A stretch of DNA of 54,009 bases, from NCBI GenBank assembly GCA_016287095.1, contig JAEEVK010000010.1, positions 1-54,009 on the forward strand, in the 5' to 3' direction. The stretch's first letter is position 1. Each line of letters starts with the position of its first letter. The notes below the pieces were generated by a model that was given only the letters and a program-made list of their open reading frames with translations, searched no databases and was not told the origin of the DNA. This stretch comes from Lachnospiraceae bacterium (GTDB taxonomy: Bacteria; Bacillota; Clostridia; Lachnospirales; Lachnospiraceae). The translations under genes and the position numbers were made by a program. Below, piece after piece: positions 42,871 to 51,571 of this stretch.

Positions 42871-43245
42871 TTAATCATTACCCCCTTCCCAATATTTATC
42901 GATCAGATCGATCAGCTCCTGCTTTTCCACACCTGAAATACGGGCTTCAGAGACGATTCGCCTTAATTCCGTTTTGTTGGCATCGGAAACAGAGGCTTCT
43001 TTTTTTATCTCCGTGCGGATACGAGCCCCGTTTTTTCTGTCTGTCATTATATAGCCTTCGGTTTTCAGTAACTGATAAGCTTTACTGACAGTCATAGTAT
43101 TTATACCCATTTCCAGTGCGAGATCCCTTACCGTCGGAAGTTTTTCTCCGGCTTTCAGTTCGCCGCTGGAAATCCCCATTACTATCTGGTTTCTCAACTG
43201 AAGGTATATAGGGATATCTGATAGTTCGTCTATTCTTATGATCAT
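42871..43245 (-). CDS. GntR-family (YtrA-type) regulator
   Basis: A 124-residue regulator with an N-terminal winged-helix domain (GELKAGEKLPTVRDLALEMG, then INTMTVSKAYQLLKTEGY) and a short C-terminal part, which is the YtrA subfamily pattern. These regulators usually repress ABC exporter operons for cell-envelope-active compounds. The gene is in the middle of the operon it would control; a perfect palindrome upstream of the first gene is a candidate operator. Confidence 0.92.
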   Translation of the reverse strand: MIIRIDELSDIPIYLQLRNQIVMGISSGELKAGEKLPTVRDLALEMGINTMTVSKAYQLLKTEGYIMTDRKNGARIRTEIKKEASVSDANKTELRRIVSEARISGVEKQELIDLIDKYWEGGND

Positions 43246-43262
43246 GTTTATTTCCTCATAAC

Positions 43263-44024
43263 TTATAACTTGCGTCGGGTAAATACCAGCACTCCGATTA
43301 TATCACAAAATGCGATTAAAATAAAGGTGCATAATAGTGCTTCGGTAAAATCTGAGGGGACTGCACCTTCCGTTGATAAGGTAAGTCCGTCCATCAGTCT
43401 TGAAGGGATGATGTTTTTTATGCTTGGTATATAACCGAGTAATATAAATGCAAAGAATATTACGCCGGTACCGAGCAGTACCTGACCGCTGTTATCACAC
43501 AGGGCACTGAAAAGTACCAATGTTGACATGGTGAATATACCAAAAAGCCAGTACATAAATATCCCGAAAGCAAGATTTGTTACTCCGTCATTTCCCCAGA
43601 AATAAACGGTGTAACCAAGAGTAATACCGGTATACACGAGATAAAGTAAGGTCCAGGCTCCATATACTGTTAAGAGCTTTGAAAAGAATATTTTATTCCT
43701 TGAAAGTCCCTTTGTCACGATCTGAACCAGGGTACCTTTCTGGTATTCGTTTGTAAACAATCCACTGAAAAGCAGGATTGTTACTATCAGCACCATAGGA
43801 GCATTTTTAAAAAACTGTGTCCAGCTGGTAAGTGCTGTGACGGTAACTTCACCGATAACTAAGCCCTGATCTGCAAACTGATCGGAAAGCATCTCATATA
43901 ACCAGGGAGTGAGTTTAGCCATAGCGGGGTTCAGGATACCAAAGAATATGAATATTATACCGAGTATAAGCAGCTTTCCCGTTCGGGTCAGCTCCATACA
44001 TTCCTTTTTTATAAATGCAGTCAT
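43263..44024 (-). CDS. ABC-2-type permease (YxlG-like)
   Basis: A 253-residue membrane protein with about six hydrophobic helices, opening MTAFIKKECMELTRTGKLLI and containing the NEYQKGTLVQIVTKGLSRNK block common in permeases of this type. The start codon overlaps the end of the ATPase gene by 4 bp, indicating coupled translation. With the ATPase and the 67-residue protein upstream it corresponds to the YxlE-F-G arrangement of Bacillus. Confidence 0.88.
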   Translation of the reverse strand: MTAFIKKECMELTRTGKLLILGIIFIFFGILNPAMAKLTPWLYEMLSDQFADQGLVIGEVTVTALTSWTQFFKNAPMVLIVTILLFSGLFTNEYQKGTLVQIVTKGLSRNKIFFSKLLTVYGAWTLLYLVYTGITLGYTVYFWGNDGVTNLAFGIFMYWLFGIFTMSTLVLFSALCDNSGQVLLGTGVIFFAFILLGYIPSIKNIIPSRLMDGLTLSTEGAVPSDFTEALLCTFILIAFCDIIGVLVFTRRKL

Positions 44025-44962
44025 TTTATTGCCTCCAGGAAAATATCTTCCAAGGTTGATTCCTGTTTTTCTATCTTGATAAACGGGATGTTGTTATCAG
44101 CGATAAAGTTCAGTGTATAAGGGAGCAGGGAAGCCTCTTTTAATATTATATTATTAGAGCCGTTCCGCTCTGTTTTGCCGGCAGAACCTGCTTTTTGGGC
44201 TTTTGTTTTTTCGCAGATAAAGCGGTAAAGGCTATCGGAATCTTCTTTTCGCTCCAACTGTATTTCCAGTGCATTCCCACGGCGTTTACTTTTAACTTCA
44301 TCGATACTGCCCTGCATGATGATCTTTCCTTCATTGAGCAGAGCCATTTCATCACAGATGTGTTCAACATCTGAAAGAATGTGTGTGGAGAAGAGGATGG
44401 TTGTTTCTTCTTTGGCAGCTACAAGGATATCAAGTATTTCCTTGCGTCCTAACGGATCAAGTGCAGAGGTGGGCTCATCACAGATCAGGAGCTTTGGCCT
44501 ATTGAGCAATGCCTGGGCGATACCCAGTCTCTGCTTCATACCTCTTGAAAAACCTTTTATGCGATGCTTCTCTTCTCCGAGTCCTACCAGTTTTAGGAGT
44601 TCTTCGCTTCTGGTTCGGATTTCCTTTCTATCCATTTTTGTAATCTCACCGCAGAATGAGAGGTACTCCTTCGGAGTCATGAAAGAATAGTATTCGGGGA
44701 CATCGGGCAGATAACCTATAAAGCGGTTCGTTTTGGTATTGCCGTAGGTTACCTTTTCACCGTTTACGAAAATTTCTCCGGTATTTGCAGTCATCAAGCC
44801 TAAAACCAGTTTCATGGTCGTGGTTTTTCCGGCACCGTTTTTGCCTACGAAGCCAAAAACCTTTTTGGGCGGAACATTTAAGTTCACGCCTCTTAAAACT
44901 TTTTTGTCTCCAAAGCTTTTTTCAAGGTTTTCTATTCTTAAGATGTAATTATCCTGAGTCAT
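44021..44962 (-). CDS. ABC transporter ATPase (YxlF-like)
   Basis: A 313-residue nucleotide-binding protein with Walker A GKNGAGKTT, signature GFSRGMKQRL and Walker B LLICDEPTSALD. A C-terminal extension of about 90 residues follows the core, as is usual for drug-exporter ATPases of the CcmA/YxlF group. It follows the small PLDc_N gene by 25 bp. Confidence 0.92.
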   Translation of the reverse strand: MTQDNYILRIENLEKSFGDKKVLRGVNLNVPPKKVFGFVGKNGAGKTTTMKLVLGLMTANTGEIFVNGEKVTYGNTKTNRFIGYLPDVPEYYSFMTPKEYLSFCGEITKMDRKEIRTRSEELLKLVGLGEEKHRIKGFSRGMKQRLGIAQALLNRPKLLICDEPTSALDPLGRKEILDILVAAKEETTILFSTHILSDVEHICDEMALLNEGKIIMQGSIDEVKSKRRGNALEIQLERKEDSDSLYRFICEKTKAQKAGSAGKTERNGSNNIILKEASLLPYTLNFIADNNIPFIKIEKQESTLEDIFLEAIK

Positions 44963-44987
44963 TTTGGGTTCACTTCCTTAAATAATT

Positions 44988-45191
44988 TTAGGCGTCTTCC
45001 TTACCGAGTAAGAAATATATCACAGGACCGATAAACTCCATACCTATGATCGCTACGATAACCCAGAGGGTTCTGTTGCCACGTTTATAATTTTTGTGAG
45101 TAAAAATATGACGAAGAGTTACAGTCAGCAGGATAATCTCTGCTATGATAAGCGGGATGAGAAAAGGTAACATTTCTTTAATATCAGGCAT
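44988..45191 (-). CDS. small membrane protein with PLDc_N domain (YxlE-like)
   Basis: A 67-residue protein with two transmembrane helices. The motif RTLWVIVAIIGMEFIGPVIY followed by FLLGKEDA matches the phospholipase-D N-terminal membrane anchor (PLDc_N). In Bacillus the related YxlE is an anti-sigma partner, but that role is not evident here. First gene of the operon. GGAGG lies 8 bp before ATG 45191. Confidence 0.85.
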   Translation of the reverse strand: MPDIKEMLPFLIPLIIAEIILLTVTLRHIFTHKNYKRGNRTLWVIVAIIGMEFIGPVIYFLLGKEDA

Positions 45192-45226
45192 TTGTGGTTC
45201 CTCCTTAGATTTTTTATCGTGTATGC

Positions 45227-45254
45227 ATTGTATTATTTACTGTAATACAAACAA
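45227..45254 (-). promoter_or_regulatory. promoter and GntR-type operator of the ABC operon
   Basis: Minus-strand -35 TTGTTT (45249-45254), 16-bp spacer, -10 TACAAT (45227-45232). It overlaps a perfect palindrome TTGTATTA-N7-TAATACAA (45228-45250), suitable as the site for the YtrA-type regulator encoded in the operon. Confidence 0.7.
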
Positions 45255-45312
45255 TACATCTAAAAAGTGATTTTGTCAACAGTTATTTGAAAAAATAAGC
45301 TGCCATATTTCT

Positions 45313-45341
45313 TTGACTATTCAGAATTAAAATGGTAGAAT
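45313..45341 (+). promoter_or_regulatory. promoter of the membrane-anchored protein
   Basis: -35 TTGACT (45313-45318), 17-bp spacer, -10 TAGAAT (45336-45341), followed by a 50-bp leader. Confidence 0.55.
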
Positions 45342-45391
45342 GTTATTCATAGTTGTTTTTAACGAAAATGTTATATATAAGGAAGATTATC

Positions 45392-46423
45392 ATGGCAGAA
45401 GAAAAGCTTAACCCCAAAAAAAGCAAAGTTAAAAAAGTGATAAAAATTTTGGTTATTATCGTTGCGGTGATAGATGTTATACTTTTGGGTGCTGTATTAT
45501 ATTTCAGACTTCCTGTGTCAGAGTATTATGATCATTCGCAAGCAGAATTTACCATACCGGACATCCATAAAGGGTTCATAGCACAGGGGTTGTCTTTGGA
45601 CACTGCGAGTGACTGCTTTTTTATTACCGGGTATATGAATGATAAGAGTGCATCTCCTATATATATGGTAGAAAAGTCGACGAACAAATATGTAAAGAAG
45701 CTTCTTATGCAGAATCCCGACGGCAGTGAGTTTCACGGACATGCGGGAGGACTTACGGTACATGAGGACTATATATATGTAGCCGGGAGCGGTGATTCGT
45801 GCCTTTATGTATTTAACTATGACGATGCCATAAAAGCATCTGACGGGGATATAATAAAAAGCATAGGAACTTTTCCTATGCCTGATGATATGAGTGTGGC
45901 ATATACTTCTTCTGATGAAGATGTGATATATGCCGGAGAGTTTTTTAGGGAAGAAAACTACAAAACAGATGAGACACATAAGATGACTACAGCTGCAGGT
46001 GATTATAATCAGGCTCTGATGTTTGCCTATCATTTTTCAGATGACGAGGACGCATTGTTTGGTATCGAGCCCGAACCTTTCGAGGTGTATTCCATAACAG
46101 ATCTGGTACAGGGTATGGATACTTATAATGGACAGATATATCTTTCTACATCTTATGGTGTGGCTTTTTCACATATATATGTATATGATAAGCCTGAGAG
46201 CAGGAAGAATCTGGAGATAGCCGGTCTTACACTCCCTCTTTATGAGCTGGATTCATCCGTACTGAGAAAGGACTTTAAATATGCACCTATGTCAGAAGAG
46301 ATCGTCTGTGTTGATGACCGTATATATACGATGTGTGAATCGGCTTCCAATAAATATATATTCGGAAAACTGACAGCAGCTACAAAGTGTTATTCAACCG
46401 ATATTGACTGGGATACACCCTGA
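45392..46423 (+). CDS. membrane-anchored extracytoplasmic protein, possible beta-propeller
   Basis: A 343-residue protein with a basic N-terminus and one transmembrane helix (about residues 18-40: KILVIIVAVIDVILLGAVLY), then an exported domain of about 300 residues with repeated short strands (IYMVEKSTNKYVKKL, YIYVAGSGDSCLYVF, IYLSTSYGVAFSHIYVY) that look like a propeller. No enzyme motif. ATG 45392 follows GGAAG; upstream ATG 45353 has no ribosome site. Its last 34 bp overlap the convergent ABC gene on the minus strand. Not assignable to a known family. Confidence 0.72.
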   Translation: MAEEKLNPKKSKVKKVIKILVIIVAVIDVILLGAVLYFRLPVSEYYDHSQAEFTIPDIHKGFIAQGLSLDTASDCFFITGYMNDKSASPIYMVEKSTNKYVKKLLMQNPDGSEFHGHAGGLTVHEDYIYVAGSGDSCLYVFNYDDAIKASDGDIIKSIGTFPMPDDMSVAYTSSDEDVIYAGEFFREENYKTDETHKMTTAAGDYNQALMFAYHFSDDEDALFGIEPEPFEVYSITDLVQGMDTYNGQIYLSTSYGVAFSHIYVYDKPESRKNLEIAGLTLPLYELDSSVLRKDFKYAPMSEEIVCVDDRIYTMCESASNKYIFGKLTAATKCYSTDIDWDTP

Positions 46424-47379
46424 GGGTTTGTAACCTCTTGGATCCTTTCAACGGACGGATAATTTGAGCGCATATTTCCGATACAGTTATTGATGCACAT
46501 GGTACTTTTCATCATCTCGCCTCGGTACTGGGTGATCTTGGTGAGCTCTGCAAAGTTTTCCACACCGTTGCCTATCATGCTTCCACCTGTGAGCAGCAAT
46601 AGTATGTATCCGAGGACTCCTGAAAAGGTATTGAAAAAATAAGTCCATGCGATTCTTTTATGAGCCTGCATATTCTGATGAAGGATATCCAGGCTTATTT
46701 TTTCTGTTTTTTCCTCAACTGTTTTTTTGCCGTCAAAGATACGGATCGCATCTTTGCCTGCGATAATGGGAGCTACCCAGTTGTTATACTTGGCAAAGCT
46801 TTCCTGAGCATTTCGGCGGAAAAACGGAACCTTTCTTATTATAATGACACTGCTCAGGAAAAAGAAGGGAACCATTATCAAAATAGCGATACAGAAAAGT
46901 GAGAAATTCAGCAGGATAAGCATTATGGATGACAGTAGCAGATTTGTCGCAGCTATCATCATATGCATGAAATTGATCGGTGCATCAAGGTAATCATTTA
47001 CCTTATCTATATCATTGTTTAATCTGGTGATCCAGTCACCGACAGCATATTCCTCCATTTCTCCCTGTGTACGGGAAAGAAGTGAGCCGAGGACTTTTTT
47101 ACGGAGCTTTTTCTGAAAAAGGATATTAATCCTTATGGCCAGAGTGCTCCATATGGTCATGTTGTAGGCAAAAAGCAGGACGGTTAACAGCAGGAACAGG
47201 AGAAAGGTCGGGAGAAGACTGTCCTCATCTTTTATCTCCATAAGCCTTACAAAGCGTTCAATCATATTTGCGGATATGAGTGCATTTAAAAAATCAAAGG
47301 GCATGCGAAGGATCAGCATGAGGATGAACTGCTTATGCATATTGAGGTCTTTTAGTATTCTGAAAGCATTTCTTGTCAT
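46390..47379 (-). CDS. ABC exporter transmembrane protein (second membrane half)
   Basis: A 329-residue protein with six hydrophobic helices of the type-I ABC exporter fold, and no ATPase domain. It ends SNYPSVERIQEVTNPQG, the sequence that normally links the membrane domain to the nucleotide-binding domain, so it looks like a full exporter half cut at the linker. Third gene of the minus-strand three-part exporter. Ends 34 bp inside the convergent gene. Confidence 0.85.
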   Translation of the reverse strand: MTRNAFRILKDLNMHKQFILMLILRMPFDFLNALISANMIERFVRLMEIKDEDSLLPTFLLFLLLTVLLFAYNMTIWSTLAIRINILFQKKLRKKVLGSLLSRTQGEMEEYAVGDWITRLNNDIDKVNDYLDAPINFMHMMIAATNLLLSSIMLILLNFSLFCIAILIMVPFFFLSSVIIIRKVPFFRRNAQESFAKYNNWVAPIIAGKDAIRIFDGKKTVEEKTEKISLDILHQNMQAHKRIAWTYFFNTFSGVLGYILLLLTGGSMIGNGVENFAELTKITQYRGEMMKSTMCINNCIGNMRSNYPSVERIQEVTNPQGVSQSISVE

Positions 47380-47398
47380 AGATGTATATCTCCTGCCT

Positions 47399-48028
47399 TT
47401 AAGAAAGAAATCCGGATTCTATCTTATATATATGATCGTAACCATCAAGGTGTGTCGCCTGATGGGTGACATGGATCACGGTTTTGTCTTTTGAAAACTC
47501 TTTTATGGATTCCAAAACAGATGCCGTTGTATCCTTGTCAAGTGCTGAGGTTGGCTCATCGAGGAGCAGAATATCGGCATTTTTGCACATTGCACGGGCT
47601 ATAGCTATGCGCTGGGCCTGTCCGCCCGACAGCTCATCGGCGCTGTTCCCGAGATATGTGTTGATGCCTTCCGGAAGTGAATCGATCCAGTTTTTTATAT
47701 TTGCCATTTTACAGACTTGGTCTATACGGTCTGCCGGGTAATCATGTCCCAGTGTAATATTTTCATATATGGATAATGGCAACAGCATGGGCGTCTGCAT
47801 GACCACGGATACGCATTTGCTGATTTCTTTCGGGTCGGTTTTACCTGCGACGGATATGGTTCCGGAAGTTGGTGCATATAGTCCCGCAATCAGTTTTAAC
47901 AGAGTGCTTTTTCCACATCCGCTTTCTCCGATAATACCGATTTTTTGTCCTTTTTCGATGTTCAGTGTTATGTTATGAAGCACCTGTTGTTCACCATATG
48001 TGAAAGATATATTTTGCAGCTTTATCAT
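47399..48028 (-). CDS. ABC exporter ATPase (stand-alone)
   Basis: A 209-residue nucleotide-binding protein: Walker A GESGCGKST, signature LSGGQAQR, Walker B ILLLDEPTSALD, H-loop VIHVTHQATH. Lies between two membrane-only proteins, and a single ATPase serving both is probable. GGAGAAT precedes ATG 48028. Confidence 0.9.
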   Translation of the reverse strand: MIKLQNISFTYGEQQVLHNITLNIEKGQKIGIIGESGCGKSTLLKLIAGLYAPTSGTISVAGKTDPKEISKCVSVVMQTPMLLPLSIYENITLGHDYPADRIDQVCKMANIKNWIDSLPEGINTYLGNSADELSGGQAQRIAIARAMCKNADILLLDEPTSALDKDTTASVLESIKEFSKDKTVIHVTHQATHLDGYDHIYKIESGFLS

Positions 48029-48126
48029 TTTATTCTCCGTTGTTATATGATTGTTATGCCAAAGTTATCTCGAAACCGCCTTCTGCGTTTCATCGGTAAC
48101 AAAACGATACTTCGCATCCGATTTTG

Positions 48127-49065
48127 TTATAAAATAGAAATCCTTGACAGGTTTACCGTAAATACCTTGAATCTTGCCATGTGGCTTGGCAGGTTCATAA
48201 TGGTCTGGGTTACACCGTTTTGCAGATTCAGAAAAACAAACAATGTGCCTAAGGACATCTTGTTTCTAAGTACCAGGAATCCCCCGCATAGAAAGAGCAG
48301 GAGAAGAGGAAGCTTTGATAGCACACCGGATAAGGAATTATAGATGGCGTGCATCCTGCCTTCGTGCGTGGCATGGACTCCCCATGTGCTGAGTTTTTCT
48401 TCGTATGACTTCATACAAAACTTTTCTCCGGAAAAGATCTTTACTATAGGAAAGGAGTGGATAAGGCCAAAGGCGATACGGTTCATTTTCTCTTTTTCAT
48501 CCATCGTAGCGGAGACAATACCGGTGAGTTTCCTGCCGGAATACATCACATAGATTAGGATGAGGACAGTTGGCAGAGTAAAGACCATGGTGAGGAGCAC
48601 ATTTTGAAACAGCAGAAAAACGAGGACCAGTGTGCCGGTCAGGAGCATGCCTGAAAATTCAAAAAAGTTGTTTCCGAGATAACTGTTTGCCTGAGCCAGT
48701 TCGTTCTGAAGTACGGACATGGTGTGTGCTGCATCAGTACCGGAGTCCATAGCAGAAGGCGTTGCTTCTATAGAGGTATGTAATAGATTCCGCATATATC
48801 CGGTCCTGAGAGTATGCGCCATCTTTTCTGAGGTATAACGTGATATATAATGATTAAAGAAATTGGTTACTGCATTTGATATCAGGAAAAGGCATAGGAT
48901 TAGTATCAGAGAGCTTTCTATCGTGGTTCCGGCTTCTATGTTGTTGATCAGCTTAGCTATATATAGCATATATATCATCTGTGACAGGTTGGCGATGAGT
49001 GTCAGACAGACCGACAATATCACAAACAGCTTATTCCTTTTTATAAGTTTTTTTAGTACATGCAT
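48127..49065 (-). CDS. ABC exporter transmembrane protein (first membrane half)
   Basis: A 312-residue protein with six transmembrane helices of the type-I exporter fold, and no ATPase domain. It stops at NLSRISIL, just at the usual linker. Shifting one frame gives about 18 more residues in an open frame (from the TTTCTATTTTATAAC run) before another stop, so a small frameshift near 48127-48135 is possible. A full nucleotide-binding domain starts 99 bp downstream. First gene of the operon, divergent from merR. Confidence 0.82.
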   Translation of the reverse strand: MHVLKKLIKRNKLFVILSVCLTLIANLSQMIYMLYIAKLINNIEAGTTIESSLILILCLFLISNAVTNFFNHYISRYTSEKMAHTLRTGYMRNLLHTSIEATPSAMDSGTDAAHTMSVLQNELAQANSYLGNNFFEFSGMLLTGTLVLVFLLFQNVLLTMVFTLPTVLILIYVMYSGRKLTGIVSATMDEKEKMNRIAFGLIHSFPIVKIFSGEKFCMKSYEEKLSTWGVHATHEGRMHAIYNSLSGVLSKLPLLLLFLCGGFLVLRNKMSLGTLFVFLNLQNGVTQTIMNLPSHMARFKVFTVNLSRISIL

Positions 49066-49111
49066 CGCTAATTTCCTTTTTTAAATATATACTGTTCTGC
49101 TTGTTAATTGA

Positions 49112-49142
49112 AATATAAACCCTGCCCCAAGGTACGAGTCAA
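49112..49142 (-). promoter_or_regulatory. MerR-type operator-promoter of the split ABC exporter
   Basis: Minus-strand -35 TTGACT (49137-49142), 19-bp spacer, -10 TATATT (49112-49117). The overlong spacer contains a dyad ACCCT-N5-AAGGT (49119-49133). MerR regulators typically untwist such 19-bp spacers to activate; the divergent merR gene lies next to it. Confidence 0.68.
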
Positions 49143-49170
49143 TATGTTTTTGAAATGTTTTACAAAATCG

Positions 49171-49202
49171 TTGACTTATGTGGATAGAAATGGCACTATA
49201 GT
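49171..49202 (+). promoter_or_regulatory. promoter of the MerR regulator
   Basis: -35 TTGACT (49171-49176) and -10 TATAGT (49197-49202) with an unusually long 20-bp spacer. Just before the merR ribosome site. Confidence 0.45.
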
Positions 49203-49221
49203 GGTATAGGGGGTACAGCAG

Positions 49222-49695
49222 ATGGAAGAATATCAGTTGCTTAAAATCGGAGAACTTGCAAAGCTGTCAGGGGTATCGATCAAAGCTCTCAGAGTGTATG
49301 AGAAAAAGAAGATAATCAAGCCGGTAAAGGTTGATGAGGAAACCGGGTACAGATATTATTCTGCCGGACAGATGGAGATGATCGAGTCTTTACTGGAACT
49401 GCAGGATATGGGATTTACTTTAAGTGAAATAGAGAAGGTCCTCTCAGGCAAGAGCTCTAAGGATGAGCTTTCTGAAATATTTGACAGAAAGAGGGATGAA
49501 CTTCAGGACAGGATATGGAAAACTGAGGCCAGACTTAAGGAACTTGAAATACTAAAGGAAAATCTTGGTAAGGATTCCGGTATAAAGGCCTTTAATGAAA
49601 TGGATGATGACGAAAGAGCCAGAACCCTGGCAAAACTTATCCGTGTAAATGAGGAAAATGTAAGACAGGTATTAAGTGAAGTGGTATGGCTATAA
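49222..49695 (+). CDS. MerR-family transcriptional regulator
   Basis: A 157-residue regulator. N-terminal winged helix with LLKIGELAKLSGVSIKALRV and the YYSAGQMEMIESLLEL block, followed by a coiled coil (about 85-130). No large effector domain, so the signal is unknown. It probably activates the divergent three-gene exporter, whose promoter has the long-spacer dyad. Ribosome site GGGGG upstream of ATG 49222. Confidence 0.92.
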   Translation: MEEYQLLKIGELAKLSGVSIKALRVYEKKKIIKPVKVDEETGYRYYSAGQMEMIESLLELQDMGFTLSEIEKVLSGKSSKDELSEIFDRKRDELQDRIWKTEARLKELEILKENLGKDSGIKAFNEMDDDERARTLAKLIRVNEENVRQVLSEVVWL

Positions 49696-49723
49696 TTTTG
49701 TGAAAAAATATTTAAAAAAGGTA

Positions 49724-49752
49724 TTGACTTTAAATTGAAATTGGTATACAAT
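49724..49752 (+). promoter_or_regulatory. promoter of guaB
   Basis: -35 TTGACT (49724-49729), 17-bp spacer, -10 TACAAT (49747-49752). Confidence 0.65.
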
Positions 49753-49770
49753 TTCGTTTAATATTTTACT

Positions 49771-49795
49771 CCCTGCCTCTACTCTAGGGGCAGGG
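49771..49795 (+). promoter_or_regulatory. GC-rich hairpin in the guaB leader
   Basis: CCCTGCC (49771-49777) pairs with GGCAGGG (49789-49795) in an AT-rich leader of about 130 nt. It is followed by A's rather than T's, so it is not a standard terminator. Could stabilise the mRNA or take part in control; no purine riboswitch core is recognisable. Confidence 0.45.
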
Positions 49796-49885
49796 AAAAA
49801 CTCATTTTAAGGAAACTTTATCATAGTAAAGCGCTAATATTTTTTTCGTTTTCTATTAAAAATTCACATATAAAAGGAGGATGAC

Positions 49886-51397
49886 ATGGCTTACTTTTTC
49901 GAAGAACCGTCACACACTTTCAGCGAGTACCTGTTAGTACCGGGATACACATCACCTGATTGCATTCCCGCAAATGTTTCTCTTCGTACACCCCTTGTAA
50001 AATTCAAAAAGGGTTCCGAAGAATCTCCGATTTCCTTAAACATCCCTTTGGTTTCAGCTATCATGCAGTCAGTATCTAACGATACCATGGCCATAGCTTT
50101 AGCAAAGGAAGGCGGAATGTCATTTATTTACGGCTCCCAGTCTATCGAAGACGAAGCTGCTATGGTTGCTAAGGTAAAAGCCTATAAGGCCGGTTTTGTA
50201 GTAAGCGATTCAAACTTAAAGGAAGACGATACTCTTCAGGATGTACTTGATCTTGTAGAGAAAAACGGACACAATACTATCGCTATAACAAGTGATGGAA
50301 CTGCACACGGAAAGCTCCTGGGTATTGTTACCAGCCGTGATTACCGTGTCAGCCGTATGGAGACCTCTCTCCAGGTAAAAACTTTCATGACTCCTTTAGA
50401 AAATCTTGTCACTGCTCCCGATACTACTACATTAAAGGAAGCAAATGATATTATCTGGGATAACAAGCTTAATTCCCTTCCCTTGATTGATGCTAACGGA
50501 TGCCTTAAATACATGGTATTCAGAAAAGACTATTCAGAGCATAAATCCAATCCCAACGAAATTCTTGATTCAAAGAAGAGATATATGGTAGGTGCAGGTA
50601 TCAATACCCTCGACTATGAGAAGCGTGTTCCCGCTCTTGTAGAAGCAGGTGCTGATGTACTCTGTATCGATTCTTCAGAAGGATATACCTGCTGGCAGGA
50701 GAAGACACTTTCCTATATCCGTGAGAAATATGGTGATACCGTAAAGGTTGGTGCCGGTAATGTTGTAGACCGCGACGGTTTCATGTTCCTGGCAAAAGCC
50801 GGAGCAGACTTTATCAAGATCGGTATCGGCGGAGGTTCAATCTGTATCACACGTGAGCAGAAGGGTATCGGCCGTGGCCAGGCTACAGCAGTTATCGAGG
50901 TAGCAAAGGCACGTGATGAGTACTACAAGGAAACCGGTGTTTATATCCCGATCTGTGCAGACGGCGGTATCGTTCATGACTACCATATGACATTAGCTTT
51001 GGCTATGGGTGCTGACTTCATCATGCTCGGACGTTACTTCGCACGTTTCGATGAGAGCCCTACAAGCAAGCTTATGGTTAACGGACAGTACGTAAAAGAG
51101 TATTGGGGCGAAGGTTCCAACAGAGCACGTAACTGGCAGAGATACGACCTCGGCGGCAAGGCAAAGCTCAGCTTCGAAGAGGGTGTTGATTCTTACGTAA
51201 CTTATGCAGGTCCTCTGAAGGACAATGTTGCTAAGTCACTTTACAAGGTTAAGTCAACCATGTGTAACTGCGGTGTGCTTACCATTCCCGAGCTTCAGAG
51301 AGATGCAAAGATCACTCTTGTATCTGCTACATCTATCGTAGAGGGCGGATATCATGATGTTATCCTTCATAACACACCCGGATCAAACCAGAGATAA
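49886..51397 (+). CDS. guaB: inosine-5'-monophosphate dehydrogenase
   Basis: A 503-residue IMP dehydrogenase, catalysing the NAD-dependent oxidation of IMP to XMP, first step of GMP synthesis. The catalytic Cys is in [13 protein letters not shown] (about residue 320), and the middle part contains paired CBS domains (about 100-220, [20 protein letters not shown]). Length is typical. AGGAGG precedes ATG 49886. A terminator hairpin follows the stop codon. Confidence 0.96.
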   Translation: MAYFFEEPSHTFSEYLLVPGYTSPDCIPANVSLRTPLVKFKKGSEESPISLNIPLVSAIMQSVSNDTMAIALAKEGGMSFIYGSQSIEDEAAMVAKVKAYKAGFVVSDSNLKEDDTLQDVLDLVEKNGHNTIAITSDGTAHGKLLGIVTSRDYRVSRMETSLQVKTFMTPLENLVTAPDTTTLKEANDIIWDNKLNSLPLIDANGCLKYMVFRKDYSEHKSNPNEILDSKKRYMVGAGINTLDYEKRVPALVEAGADVLCIDSSEGYTCWQEKTLSYIREKYGDTVKVGAGNVVDRDGFMFLAKAGADFIKIGIGGGSICITREQKGIGRGQATAVIEVAKARDEYYKETGVYIPICADGGIVHDYHMTLALAMGADFIMLGRYFARFDESPTSKLMVNGQYVKEYWGEGSNRARNWQRYDLGGKAKLSFEEGVDSYVTYAGPLKDNVAKSLYKVKSTMCNCGVLTIPELQRDAKITLVSATSIVEGGYHDVILHNTPGSNQR

Positions 51398-51413
51398 AAT
51401 ACGGACATACATG

Positions 51414-51445
51414 AAAAGGACTGACCAATCGGCCAGTCTTTTTTT
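51414..51445 (+). terminator. intrinsic terminator of guaB
   Basis: AAAAGGACTG-A-CC pairs with GG-C-CAGTCTTTT (one mismatch), followed by a T-run. Confidence 0.82.
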
Positions 51446-51480
51446 CAATTTGATTATGCATTTGATAAAAGCTATGAAAA

Positions 51481-51546
51481 GTTATAAAATGAAATCAGAA
51501 GTTATAACAAGTTATAAACGAAATATAAAGTTATAACAACTTATAA
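51481..51546 (+). repeat. phased GTTATAA repeat cluster
   Basis: GTTATAA occurs at 51481, 51501, 51511 and 51530, and CTTATAA at 51540. Two copies extend to GTTATAAC, an 8-bp palindrome. Spacings are 20, 10, 19 and 10 bp, close to whole helical turns. They lie between the guaB terminator and the next ribosome site, so they could be operators or a curved-DNA element. Confidence 0.6.
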
Positions 51547-51571
51547 ATACTATGTAAAAAAGGAGATTAGT

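Noticed and set aside
49771-49795. Intrinsic terminator in the guaB leader
   Set aside because: The hairpin is followed by A's instead of T's on the plus strand, so it does not fit a terminator for guaB or merR.
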